Counted from the first letter of the stretch, positions 1 through 6,721 are shown. The stretch is 8,560 nucleotides of DNA from Phycisphaeraceae bacterium (GCA_003552605.1 PUNN01000374.1:1-8560); one strand, 5' to 3'. A program made the numbers and translations. The notes: a model not told the origin generated them from the letters alone.

Positions 1-2
1 AC

Positions 3-81
3 ACCCCCGGAAGCCGCTGGCGCAGCCAGCCAACCAACCATCTCTGGCTAGAAAGTGACCACGCGACAGGCGCCATGCACC
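3..81 (+). repeat. Dispersed repeat, left copy (cut by window edge)
   Basis: This stretch aligns, with small gaps, to 2467-2542 in the same orientation. Shared blocks include ACCCCCGGAAGCC, CGCAGCCAGCCAACC, TCTCTGGCTA and the closing GCCATGCACC. I estimate about 80% identity by eye. At the second copy the first part is the right arm of a large palindrome, so the matching left arm here probably lies before base 1. No coding potential is visible. Confidence 0.7.
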
Positions 82-183
82 CGGGGCGGGGTCAGGTGGG
101 CGCGCGGCGTCTCTCGCGGGTAGAAGCTGGTTTTCTCTCTCCCCGATCGGGATGAGGCCGGGCGTTTTTCAGCGTCAGAATGG

Positions 184-372
184 TCCACAGATTAACGCAG
201 GTTGACGCAGATTGATGAAGCGTTGGAAATGGGGCTTGGCCGGGGGGCGGGGGGTGTCTGGAGCCGCCGTGTTGCAGCGATGGATGCGCCAGAGTCCCGC
301 TCCCCTCCGGAATCTGTGTAAATCGGTGTCAATCTGCGGACGAATTGGCTGATCTTCCATGTCCGCGGAGGA
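184..372. repeat. Composite repeat unit 1: facing decamer arrays plus tail
   Basis: A plus-strand array of about three 10-base units (CACAGATTA, ACGCAGGTTG, ACGCAGATTG) starts at 184. A reverse-oriented array of the same family lies at 310-340 (AATCTGTGTA, AATCGGTGTC, AATCTGCGGA). The tail CATGTCCGCGGAGGA follows at 358-372. The same order of array, inverted array and tail recurs about 192-196 bases downstream. The spacer between the arrays (about 214-309) is GC-rich and does not obviously match its counterpart. No gene is seen. Confidence 0.75.
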
Positions 373-376
373 GAAG

Positions 377-564
377 TTATCCACAGATTAACGCAGATTT
401 ACACAGATTCAGAGGATGAGGATGAGCCAGTTAAGCGGATGTGTGAACGGGTGAGGTAGTCCGAGCATCATGGATTTCCCCAGTCCCCCTTCATCACTCT
501 TGAATCTGCGTCAATCTGCATCAATCTGTGGATAAATCTCCCGCTATTTCATGTCCGCGGAGGA
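377..564. repeat. Composite repeat unit 2: facing decamer arrays plus tail
   Basis: This is the second copy of the composite unit. The forward array at 380-412 begins TCCACAGATTAACGCAG, identical over these bases to the start of unit 1, and continues with ATTTACACAGATTC. The inverted array lies at 502-537, with three AATCTG units spaced about 10 bases apart, and the same CATGTCCGCGGAGGA tail lies at 550-564. Offsets to unit 1 are 196 (forward array), 192 (inverted array) and 192 (tail). This fits duplication of the whole arrangement followed by divergence of the spacer. Confidence 0.75.
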
Positions 565-869
565 ACATCATTGGCCGCGGATTTGCGCAAGGGCCGTCCC
601 CCCTTTGCTTTGGCCGCGCGGGGATTGATGCGGATTCATGAAATGGCTTGGCGGGCGAGCCGTCAGGGGCAAAACGGTCAGATGTGATCCCCATAGCCAC
701 GGCGCAAGAAGGGCTTCTGTGCAATACTCCTACTACCCACCTCTGCGCCCCTCTGCGCCCCTCTGCGGTAAAAACCCTCTCCACGCCAAGGCCTCAATGT
801 GGCGGGAACGCCGCAGTCGACTCGTTATCACCATATGACCGGGCACACGGTTTTCGGTAAACCGCACAC
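565..869. other. Non-coding gap between repeats and first gene
   Basis: No reading frame here has a credible start, ribosome-binding site or protein-like composition. A degenerate relative of the upstream arrays (ATTGATGCGGATTCATGAA) lies around 625-643, and the tandem CTCTGCGCCC decamers at 741-768 are given separately. No clear terminator for the minus-strand gene ending at 870 was found. Confidence 0.5.
741..768. repeat. Tandem decamer CTCTGCGCCC
   Basis: There are two exact head-to-tail copies of CTCTGCGCCC (741-750, 751-760) and a third partial copy CTCTGCGG (761-768). The period is exactly 10 bases. The inner CTGCG is the complement of the CGCAG at the heart of the arrays at 184-537, so the two repeat types may be related in origin. 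Confidence 0.75.
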
Positions 870-1286
870 CTAGCGGTCCTGCTCACTCGCTCCTTCGAAT
901 TGCCATTTCAAGTATTTTCTATACGCTTTGGAATCATCTGCCCGCTGGAGCATTCGCAAACCTCCGATTTCCAAATAGGACATATCCTTTTCCCCGAAAC
1001 GCCACTGCCCTGTTTCCATTCTACGGTGAATCGCTGCCAGATGCATTAACCCGACGCCAGCCTCTCGGTATTCGCCTTGTTCCGCCAACGAGTTGAGTCG
1101 CTCCCCTTCTTGCCGGAGAAATCTGCGCATAGCGAGTTCCACTCGTTGCTCTTCTGTCAACTCGATCTGATACGATGGTTGCTGCCCCGTGCGATGCCAT
1201 GCTGCGGCAACACCAATAGTAACGCCGGCGATTACTGCTGCCACTAACATTGCCACGCTGCCGGTGTGTAAACGACGAAGCATCAT
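870..1286 (-). CDS. Small membrane-anchored protein of unknown function
   Basis: The protein is about 138 residues and I do not recognise a family. I chose the ATG at 1286 because GAGG (1297-1294) sits 7 bases upstream. A GTG at 1322 in the same frame would add 12 residues but has a poorer site. The N-terminus (MMLRRLHTGS, then a hydrophobic stretch at about residues 11-30) looks like a signal anchor or uncleaved signal, with no lipobox. The rest is soluble, rich in Glu, Arg and Gln, and probably helical (QIELTEEQRVELAMRRFLRQ, about residues 40-59), so it should face the periplasm or outside. A Trp-rich segment follows (WRFGEKDMSYLEIGG). GC content is well below that of the kinase gene. It lies downstream of, and in line with, the other minus-strand gene, with a gap of 180 bases. 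Whether they share a transcript is unknown. Confidence 0.6.
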   Translation of the reverse strand: MMLRRLHTGSVAMLVAAVIAGVTIGVAAAWHRTGQQPSYQIELTEEQRVELAMRRFLRQEGERLNSLAEQGEYREAGVGLMHLAAIHRRMETGQWRFGEKDMSYLEIGGLRMLQRADDSKAYRKYLKWQFEGASEQDR

Positions 1287-1466
1287 CGCAATATCCTCGC
1301 GAAGTAACATTGTGTCTGGCACCGCATGCCCCTGTCAGTCGCCAAGGCCTGCCGTTTCCTGAAACGCACGCCCACGCTTCGGGCATCACCTTCGGGAATA
1401 ATCGCGTTACTGTTTCTTCCGCATGCCTGCCTGTTGTTTGGCTCTGATATCATGGTTAATGATGCC

Positions 1467-1961
1467 TCATTCAGCGAGAAAGTTTGGTGTAACATGTATC
1501 ACACGTGAGTCTTCCGTTTTCCATGTCTCTTCGTCTTCACAATATTTCAGGAGAACCCAAGTCTTGCTTAGGTCTTGTCGGGTCCAGACTACCCAAACTC
1601 TCCCATCTGCACCAAAAGTCATGCGGCCCTGGCTCCACCTAGGTTGCATTTGATGGGGCATTTCAATCTCCGTCTTCAACGCCGCGAGTTGCTCCACCGT
1701 AAGCCCTGTAAATTCCGACAGCATCCTTGCAATCTCTCTTTTGTTGCTCCGCAACTCATCTTCTTCATCTGTACCAGCGTTTCCAACCGTTCCACAATCC
1801 GTAAGATCGGACAGGGTGGTGTGCGATGTGTCGACACCGTTATTATCAGAATTGGGCACAGAATGGCTGCACGATATTGCCCCCAGCGGTATCAAGCTTG
1901 CAGACATCAGTATGGTAGTAACTGTTACCCATTCGACACTTGATCGACAATAAAGGGCCAT
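1467..1961 (-). CDS. Possible lipoprotein of unknown function
   Basis: The protein is 164 residues with no recognised family. The ATG at 1961 has GGAG 10 bases upstream. The N-terminus has Arg6, a hydrophobic run (about residues 11-30) and Cys31 in the context LGAISC. This is an imperfect lipobox, since Ala rather than Leu/Val/Ile sits at -3, so lipidation is plausible but not certain. An acidic, Ser/Thr/Asp-rich linker follows (about 35-72), then a more protein-like part: a charged helix (NKREIARMLSEFTGLTVEQL) and a Trp-rich segment (GRVWVVWTRQDLSKTWVLLK) that may form beta strands. Sampled GC is 43-48%, against about 68% in the kinase gene. The first 39 codons overlap another open frame that contains a better lipobox (see findings), so the N-terminus could be wrong or the gene could carry a frameshift. 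Confidence 0.55.
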   Translation of the reverse strand: MALYCRSSVEWVTVTTILMSASLIPLGAISCSHSVPNSDNNGVDTSHTTLSDLTDCGTVGNAGTDEEDELRSNKREIARMLSEFTGLTVEQLAALKTEIEMPHQMQPRWSQGRMTFGADGRVWVVWTRQDLSKTWVLLKYCEDEETWKTEDSRVIHVTPNFLAE

Positions 1962-2260
1962 CGGTATCTCGCTCCATGGTCAGTTCAGGAGAACGTTCCG
2001 TTTCTGACATCGGGTCCGCCCCGCAACCGGATAGACCAATTGGCCAAAGAAAAAGTTCGAGGTCATTGTTGCATCTCCCGTAGCTCAAGAGCGCGGCGGC
2101 CACTCCGGCCTCGAACTGTGCGCTGGGCACGAGACGAGATGGGGTGTTGTCGGCAACCATGAGGCGCGGGCCTTTTGACTTTCTGGGCCGAGAAGAGCGT
2201 GTCCCGGTCACGCACCGGCGAGGGCGGCGAAGCGCGGCGGAATTGCCGCTCATCCTCCGC

Positions 2261-2288
2261 ATTGTACCACCGCACTTTGGGGGGCCAA
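2261..2288 (-). promoter_or_regulatory. Candidate sigma-70-type promoter for the 1961 gene
   Basis: On the minus strand TTGGCC (-35-like, 4 of 6 consensus bases) is followed after 16 bases by TACAAT (-10-like, 5 of 6). It points toward the gene starting at 1961 and would leave a 5' leader of nearly 300 bases. Such matches occur by chance, so support is weak. Confidence 0.25.
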
Positions 2289-2353
2289 GGGAGGAGGGAG
2301 ATTCGCAGGACAAACGGGGCGCATGACACGCGCCGCGGCGGTCAACCCCGGGG

Positions 2354-2493
2354 CTGGCTGTGTCAGCGGGCTTTCCGGGGGTCTTCAGCCCGATGGCCAT
2401 GCGAGGCCGCGAGGCGCGCTCGGGGCCTCCTGAACCCTCGGGACCGCATGGCCATCGGCTGCGGGTACCCCCGGAAGCCTCTGACGCAGCCAG
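2354..2493. repeat. Large imperfect palindrome, element A
   Basis: The left arm 2354-2403 (starting CTGGCTGTGTCAGCGGGC) and right arm 2445-2493 (ending CTGACGCAGCCAG) are reverse complements over about 50 bases, with a few small gaps and mismatches. The longest exact pairing is the 13-base GATGGCCATGCG block plus one flanking base. The 41-base loop carries a smaller inverted repeat (AGGCC/GGCCT). The right arm shares a 21-base core (2444-2464) with the palindrome at 6200-6335. No transposase or target duplication was seen. Confidence 0.75.
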
Positions 2494-2542
2494 CCAACCC
2501 TTCTCTGGCTACAAAGGGCCCCCGCCACCTGTGCCATGCACC
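2467..2542 (+). repeat. Dispersed repeat, right copy
   Basis: This is the same-orientation partner of the repeat at 3-81, overlapping the right arm of palindrome A and running on to GCCATGCACC. Together the two copies flank the low-GC genes at 870-1961. It ends 67 bases before the kinase start, so it lies in the upstream region of that gene. Confidence 0.7.
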
Positions 2543-2590
2543 TCCCTGCAACCGGAAGAACAGTTCCGCGATTCGTCCACGTGCCATCGC

Positions 2591-2599
2591 TGTGATAAT
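2591..2599 (+). promoter_or_regulatory. Candidate extended -10 promoter of the sugar kinase
   Basis: TGTGATAAT matches the extended -10 pattern TGnTATAAT with one mismatch. There is no good -35 hexamer at 16-18 bases, which extended -10 promoters can tolerate. The expected transcription start would be about 2606, within a few bases of the kinase ATG at 2610. No ribosome-binding site precedes that ATG, so the mRNA may be leaderless or nearly so. Confidence 0.3.
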
Positions 2600-2609
2600 C
2601 TTGTCACTC

Positions 2610-3530
2610 ATGACTCCGAAGTTCACCATCGTCGGCGTGGGAGAGGCATTGCTCGATATCCGTCCCGAGGGCCAGCGCCTTGGCGGGGCGCCGCTCAATG
2701 TCGCCATTCATGCCCACCAGCTTGCCCAGCCACTCGGCGGCCGGGGGGTGATCGTCAGCCGCATCGGCCAGGATGATCCCGCCCGGCAGTTGGTCGAGCA
2801 CCTTGCCGAATTGGGCATGACCGATGCCTACCTCCAGCGCGACCCGGACCGGCCGACGGGCGAGGCGTTTGTCGACATCGACCTCGAGGGCAACGTGACC
2901 TACGAGATCGCCCAACGCGCGGCGTGGGACTGGCTCCAGTTCGACCCCGACCTCGAGGGCCTTGCCAGTCGGTGCGATGCCGTCTGTTTCGGCACGCTCG
3001 CCCAGCGGGGCAGTGAAACGCGCATGGCGGTCAACCGCTTTGTCAATTCCGCCCGCCGCGCCCTGCGAATGTTCGATGTCAACCTCCGCGGCGAGGCCTA
3101 TGACCAGCGCCTGCTGCGAAGCGGCTGCGAGATCGCCAACATCCTCAAGCTCAACATCAACGAACTGCCCATCGTCGCCAGCCACCTCGGCGTGCGGCAC
3201 GAGCCGGGCGGGGAGGATGAGACGATCGCGGGGATCATGCGGCGGTGGGAGTTTCAGGTCGCCGCGCTGACCCGCGGGGCCGAAGGCACCGTGCTGTATC
3301 ACGGCGGCAAGCGCTATGAGGGGGAGAAAGTCGCGGCCGAGGCCGCCGAGGCCGCCGATGCGGTGGGTGCCGGCGACGCCTGCGCCGCGGCGCTGCTGCT
3401 GGGGCTGGTCCGTCGCTGGCCCATGCAGCGCACCGTCACCCTCGCCAATCACGTCGGCGCTCACGTTGCGAGTCAGCCCGGGGCCATCACGCAACTGCCC
3501 GATCACATCCTCGAAATGGTGAAGGGATGA
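2610..3530 (+). CDS. PfkB-family sugar kinase, fructokinase-like
   Basis: This 306-residue cytoplasmic kinase is of normal length for the PfkB (ribokinase-like) family. It should phosphorylate a sugar, probably fructose to fructose-6-phosphate, using ATP. Visible signatures in order are the N-terminal strand and GEALLDI (11-17), the substrate motif GGAPLN (25-30), DVNLR (156-160), KLNINE (180-185, like the family's K-x-N-x-x-E), TRGAEG (221-226) and the ATP/anion-hole motif DAVGAGD (250-256), with Asp256 as the expected catalytic base. GEALLD plus GGAPLN resembles bacterial fructokinases, but substrate cannot be fixed from sequence. I start at the ATG at 2610 because the family fold begins about four residues later. 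The frame stays open upstream to 2175 but runs through repeat DNA. No Shine-Dalgarno sequence is apparent. It looks like a single-gene unit converging on the acylase. Confidence 0.93.
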   Translation: MTPKFTIVGVGEALLDIRPEGQRLGGAPLNVAIHAHQLAQPLGGRGVIVSRIGQDDPARQLVEHLAELGMTDAYLQRDPDRPTGEAFVDIDLEGNVTYEIAQRAAWDWLQFDPDLEGLASRCDAVCFGTLAQRGSETRMAVNRFVNSARRALRMFDVNLRGEAYDQRLLRSGCEIANILKLNINELPIVASHLGVRHEPGGEDETIAGIMRRWEFQVAALTRGAEGTVLYHGGKRYEGEKVAAEAAEAADAVGAGDACAAALLLGLVRRWPMQRTVTLANHVGAHVASQPGAITQLPDHILEMVKG

Positions 3531-3555
3531 AAAGCGGGCGCCAGGACATCGCAAA

Positions 3556-3572
3556 GGCGGGCAAAGCCCGCC
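3556..3572. terminator. Stem-loop between convergent genes
   Basis: GGCGGGC AAA GCCCGCC forms a perfect 7-bp GC stem with a 3-base loop, 25 bases after the kinase stop and 78 bases beyond the acylase stop. It lies in the convergent gap, where a terminator serving both strands is expected. Neither side has a run of T, so it is not a classical intrinsic terminator. It could assist termination or protect the 3' end. Confidence 0.5.
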
Positions 3573-3649
3573 GTTCCATGATGCGGCCGGCATCGCCGAT
3601 ACCTGCCCGGCCACGGGGTGGCACAGCCGGCGACGGGGCATCGGTCACC

Positions 3650-6028
3650 TCATTGCGCCTGCCGGTCACCCTCTTCGGACGGTTGGGGTTGCAGCGTCAT
3701 GTGATGCTTTGAGCGCTCGATCGCGGCCTCGGGCACGAGCGGCAGCCGGATGCGCTGGTTATGCCGCCACAGCGGCCACTGGTCCTTGAAGTTGGCGCTG
3801 CCGAACCAGCCATCCTGGCCACCGAGCAGCACGAAGTAATTCTCATTGGGATGCGACAGGTCCGTGACGAAACGCGACTGGGCACCGTATCTGACGGTAT
3901 GACGCGAATCCGTGATCACGTGAGCAGACTTGGCGATCGTGGTGGTCGAACCGCTCGTGGGAAATTCCCCGTAGCGGAAGCGGTTGCCCACCAGTGGAAG
4001 CTGGCCAAGCGCGTGGTTCAGCCGCAACTGGTGCATCGAACCCCAGCTCTCGTGACGGCCGAAAGCACGCAGCGAGCGGCGAAGCGCCTCGCGCAGGTGA
4101 TCGTCGAACTCACCCGCCTGGAGGTCCTGCCACACCAGGTCGTGGAACATGAACGAGCCGAGGATGTGTGATGTCGCGCGGCGGCCGTAGCGCTGCTTGT
4201 AATGCAGCCGCGCCACGTGATTGATGAGCACCTGGTAAGCCACCGCACCGCGGGAGTCGGCCCGATAGTGGCCGTCCCATTCCGCCAGTGCCTGCCGCAA
4301 CGCCGCCCCTCGCCCCTCATTGGCCTGCGGCACCGCCTCGAGTCGGCGTGCAAGCTCGTGCGCCACCTGGTGGGAGGCGGCCGAGTACACATCGGCCTGA
4401 ATGGCCCGTGCATCTGAAGCGGTCACCGGGTTGGCACGCTCGATCAACTGGCCGATCCGCCGATACCGGTCGTTGGCACTGGCCACCAGCGCGATCGGCG
4501 GGTCCGTGCGGACGGGGTTGTTGTTGCTGGTGATGACGTAACCGGACTCGGGGTTGTACGCCGCGGGCAATTCGTGGCTGGGAATGCCCTCACCCCAGTG
4601 ATGCGCGGGGTTGTGCGGGTCGGCGATCAGGCCATCGAGGGCCGCGCGCCCGGCCGCGGGGTCATACTCGACCGCCAGGATCTGCCCCACATTGCCATGG
4701 CGATCGGCATAGATGAAGTTCTGCCCGGACACGGCATACGTGGCGAAGGCGGAGCGGAATTGCTCCCAGTTCGAGGCATCGGCCAGCCGCAGAAACGGCG
4801 TCAGTTCATCACTCGGATCATGCCCGCGCCAGCGCATCGCGATCGGCGGACCTTCCATCCGGCTGAGAATGGGCGCATCGTTGATGATCGGCCCGAACGG
4901 GGTCTCCCGTATCCGCACCTTGCGATCAAGCCACCAGCGCACGCCGATGCGCTCGGTGCGCTCGGTGATCTGATCCTCCGGCAAGGTCGACACATCGTAG
5001 AAGGTCGTGTTGAGCGACCGCATGTTCGTCGCACCCCAGGCGATGTCGCGGTTGCGGCCGACAAGGATCGCGGGAACACCCGGGTAGGTCATGCCCACCG
5101 CCGTCGCCCCCGGTGAGTGATAGCCCATCAACACCCAGAAGTTGGGCAGGTCGACGCCGAGATGCGGGTCTGAACCGAGCACCGCACCGCCACCCGCCGT
5201 GCGTTCGCCGCCGACGGCGAACGCATTGCTGCCGCTGCGCGTGGCCCCCATGACCGCCCCGGGCAGCGGCATGGGGTCTTCGCCACCGAAGCTCACCTCA
5301 CCGATGCGGCCTTCCTCCTTCAGCCGCTCCCAGAACTTCTCAAAGCCCGGTTCATCACGCATCTGAAGCATCTGGTACCAGACGAACCAGTTGACATCGG
5401 CCGATAGCAACCGCCCCACCACGATCACATCCTCGACCGTCCACGGCCGGTCGCCCACGCCGAGCATGCGAACCTCCGCCGGCTGCTTCGGCGCGTGCTC
5501 GCGGAAATGGTTGATGCCATCGACATAGCGCTCGAGCCAGGCGATGGTGTCGGCTGGAAGCTCGGCCCGGATGCGATCCGCCGCGCCGGCAAGATCGAGC
5601 ACGCGGATCGAACGGTCCAGCCCGACGGCAAACGGGCCGAACATCTCCGCCAGTTGCCCGCGGGCCACGCGGCGGAGCATCTCGATCTGCCCCATCCGCA
5701 GGTGCGCATGGATCATGCCCATGGCGAAGGGCACATCGTTGTCGTGCTCGGCCACGATGAAGGGAATCTGGTAATCATCCCAGTAGATGTCGACCTGACC
5801 GTACAGCGGGGCCGGTTCATCGGCGGGGAAGTTGGCCAGCCGCTGCTCGGTGGTGGTCGGCCTCGGCAGCGGGCTCAGCAGCGCACAGCCGGGGGCGATC
5901 AGCGCCAGCAGCGCAAACATGCCCGTGGCGTAGCGCTTCAGCGCACCGGTCTCGGGCGCGGGGGCCTCGGTGCTCGGGCCGGCCGAATCATTGCTTCTGA
6001 TGGATCGTCTGATGGATTTCCATACCAT
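3650..6028 (-). CDS. Penicillin acylase family hydrolase, probable lipoprotein
   Basis: This 792-residue protein is full length for the penicillin amidase (S45, N-terminal nucleophile hydrolase) family, which cleaves amide bonds of acylated substrates such as beta-lactams or acyl-homoserine lactones. After a hydrophobic segment (37-47) with Cys48 in APGC (a loose lipobox), an alpha-chain region (about 60-250) holds WDDYQIPFIVAEHDNDVPFA-type family sequence. A short linker leads to GSNAFAVGG, where Ser267 should be freed by self-cleavage as the beta-chain nucleophile. Further family motifs are SDPHL (286-290), PAILVGRNRDIAWGATN (319-335), YADRHGNVG (440-448) and TSNNNP (500-505, expected to hold the catalytic Asn). 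The ATG at 6028 is preceded by GGAG at 10 bases. The 36 residues before the hydrophobic segment are unusually long for a signal n-region. Substrate is unknown. Likely location is the periplasmic side of a membrane. Confidence 0.93.
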   Translation of the reverse strand: MVWKSIRRSIRSNDSAGPSTEAPAPETGALKRYATGMFALLALIAPGCALLSPLPRPTTTEQRLANFPADEPAPLYGQVDIYWDDYQIPFIVAEHDNDVPFAMGMIHAHLRMGQIEMLRRVARGQLAEMFGPFAVGLDRSIRVLDLAGAADRIRAELPADTIAWLERYVDGINHFREHAPKQPAEVRMLGVGDRPWTVEDVIVVGRLLSADVNWFVWYQMLQMRDEPGFEKFWERLKEEGRIGEVSFGGEDPMPLPGAVMGATRSGSNAFAVGGERTAGGGAVLGSDPHLGVDLPNFWVLMGYHSPGATAVGMTYPGVPAILVGRNRDIAWGATNMRSLNTTFYDVSTLPEDQITERTERIGVRWWLDRKVRIRETPFGPIINDAPILSRMEGPPIAMRWRGHDPSDELTPFLRLADASNWEQFRSAFATYAVSGQNFIYADRHGNVGQILAVEYDPAAGRAALDGLIADPHNPAHHWGEGIPSHELPAAYNPESGYVITSNNNPVRTDPPIALVASANDRYRRIGQLIERANPVTASDARAIQADVYSAASHQVAHELARRLEAVPQANEGRGAALRQALAEWDGHYRADSRGAVAYQVLINHVARLHYKQRYGRRATSHILGSFMFHDLVWQDLQAGEFDDHLREALRRSLRAFGRHESWGSMHQLRLNHALGQLPLVGNRFRYGEFPTSGSTTTIAKSAHVITDSRHTVRYGAQSRFVTDLSHPNENYFVLLGGQDGWFGSANFKDQWPLWRHNQRIRLPLVPEAAIERSKHHMTLQPQPSEEGDRQAQ

Positions 6029-6609
6029 CGGGCTGTTGCTCCAGGTCGGGTCGTTCAGTCACAAACCACGGGCGGGCGAGGCGTCGACCCTCGACGCTCA
6101 TCGCCCCCACGGCCCCGCCCCCGGATGAAGCCCCCCAGGAATTCCCGGAAGCCCCGGAATTGCCGCCCCCCGAAAGTCCCCGGCCCACCCGAGGGAAAAC
6201 GCATGCAGGTGCGAAACAGGGTGGCATGGTCAGCGGCTGTCCGCAGCCGATGGCCATGCGGGCTCGTAAAAGCGGGTTTGCCGCATGGCCCTCAACCGTA
6301 GACGGCTGCTGACCATGCCACCCAAGCTACATGCGTTCGCCCTGCGGCCCACCCCCCGGTAACCCGGTAACGGCCGGGGACACTCGGGTCGCACCGATCG
6401 CCATGGGGGATGTTATGATTCCGCAGGTGGTCGTGTCCGCCCAGGGTGGTGATCGCGCCGCGGCGAGGCCGATACCGGCCGCGAGAGGGCGTTTTCGGGC
6501 ATAAAAAGACCTGAAACGCACCCTCCCCCGTCGCCCAACCGGCAGCCCCGCGGCCATGCCGGCGCCACCGCCAAACCCCCAGCGGGGATGCCCCACCAGA
6601 CCAGACCGG
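6029..6609. other. Divergent intergenic region upstream of acylase and tRNA
   Basis: This 581-base gap separates the acylase start from the tRNA-Lys gene. Its main content is the palindrome at 6200-6335. The stretch 6100-6190 is C-rich and low in complexity on the plus strand. A lone TATGAT (6414-6419) has no -35 partner. No gene with a believable start or composition was found on either strand. Confidence 0.5.
6200..6335. repeat. Large imperfect palindrome, element B
   Basis: The outer arms begin and end with CGCATG-type sequence (6200-6207 and 6328-6335). Inside them GGGTGGCATGGTCAGC (6219-6234) pairs exactly over 16 bases with GCTGACCATGCCACCC (6308-6323). Inner blocks GGCCATGCGG (6252-6261) and CCGCATGGCC (6281-6290) also pair. 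The 21-base segment 6241-6261 (core CAGCCGATGGCCATGCGG) matches the reverse complement of 2444-2464 in element A. The structure could fold as a long hairpin or cruciform. No transposase is near. Confidence 0.8.
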
Positions 6610-6682
6610 GGCCGGGTAGCTCAGTTGGCAGAGCAGCGGCCTTTTAAGCCGTGGGTCCTGGGTTCGAGTCCCAGCCCGGCCA
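6610..6682 (+). tRNA. trnK: tRNA-Lys (anticodon UUU)
   Basis: All arms of a 73-base cloverleaf can be drawn. The acceptor GGCCGGG (6610-6616) pairs perfectly with CCCGGCC (6675-6681). The D stem is GCTC/GAGC with loop AGTTGGCA. The anticodon stem is GCGGC/GCCGT with one G-U pair. The loop CTTTTAA places TTT at 6643-6645. The variable loop is GGGTC, and the T stem CTGGG/CCCAG encloses TTCGAGT. The discriminator is A6682. CCA is not encoded and must be added after transcription. No clear promoter is visible immediately upstream. Confidence 0.97.
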
Positions 6683-6721
6683 TTGAATGTAAGTGATTGC
6701 CCATGGCACCTTTATGCCAAG

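Larger units (their letters stand above)
1962..2609. other. Divergent intergenic region with palindrome and repeat
   Basis: This 648-base gap separates the minus-strand gene starting at 1961 from the plus-strand kinase starting at 2610. It holds a large imperfect palindrome (2354-2493), the second copy of the left-edge repeat (2467-2542) and candidate promoters for both directions. Frames here stay open for long stretches on both strands, as is common in GC-rich DNA, but their translations are Arg/Pro/Gly-rich and look non-coding. Confidence 0.5.

Noticed and set aside
131..175. Terminator-like sequence (CCCGATCGGG followed by GCCGGGCGTTTTTC).
   Set aside because: The palindrome is not adjacent to the T run, no stable stem directly precedes the T tract, and no gene ends in the window nearby.
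184..564. CRISPR array.
   Set aside because: The repeats are short, tandem or facing, and imperfect. There are no regular spacers and no cas genes.
2175..2609. A 145-codon N-terminal extension of the sugar kinase in the same frame.
   Set aside because: It runs through the palindrome and the dispersed repeat and has Arg/Gly/Pro-rich non-protein composition. The kinase fold begins right after the ATG at 2610.
2604..3641. A 345-codon minus-strand frame opposite the sugar kinase.
   Set aside because: The plus strand carries intact PfkB motifs with correct order and spacing. The antisense product has no recognisable features.
5495..6301. A 268-codon plus-strand frame across the acylase start and the following gap.
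   Set aside because: Most of it is antisense to the acylase N-terminal half, and the rest crosses the palindrome. It has no ribosome-binding site or family resemblance.
6414..6419. TATGAT as a promoter for the tRNA.
   Set aside because: It lies almost 200 bases upstream of the tRNA and has no -35 match at a suitable distance.
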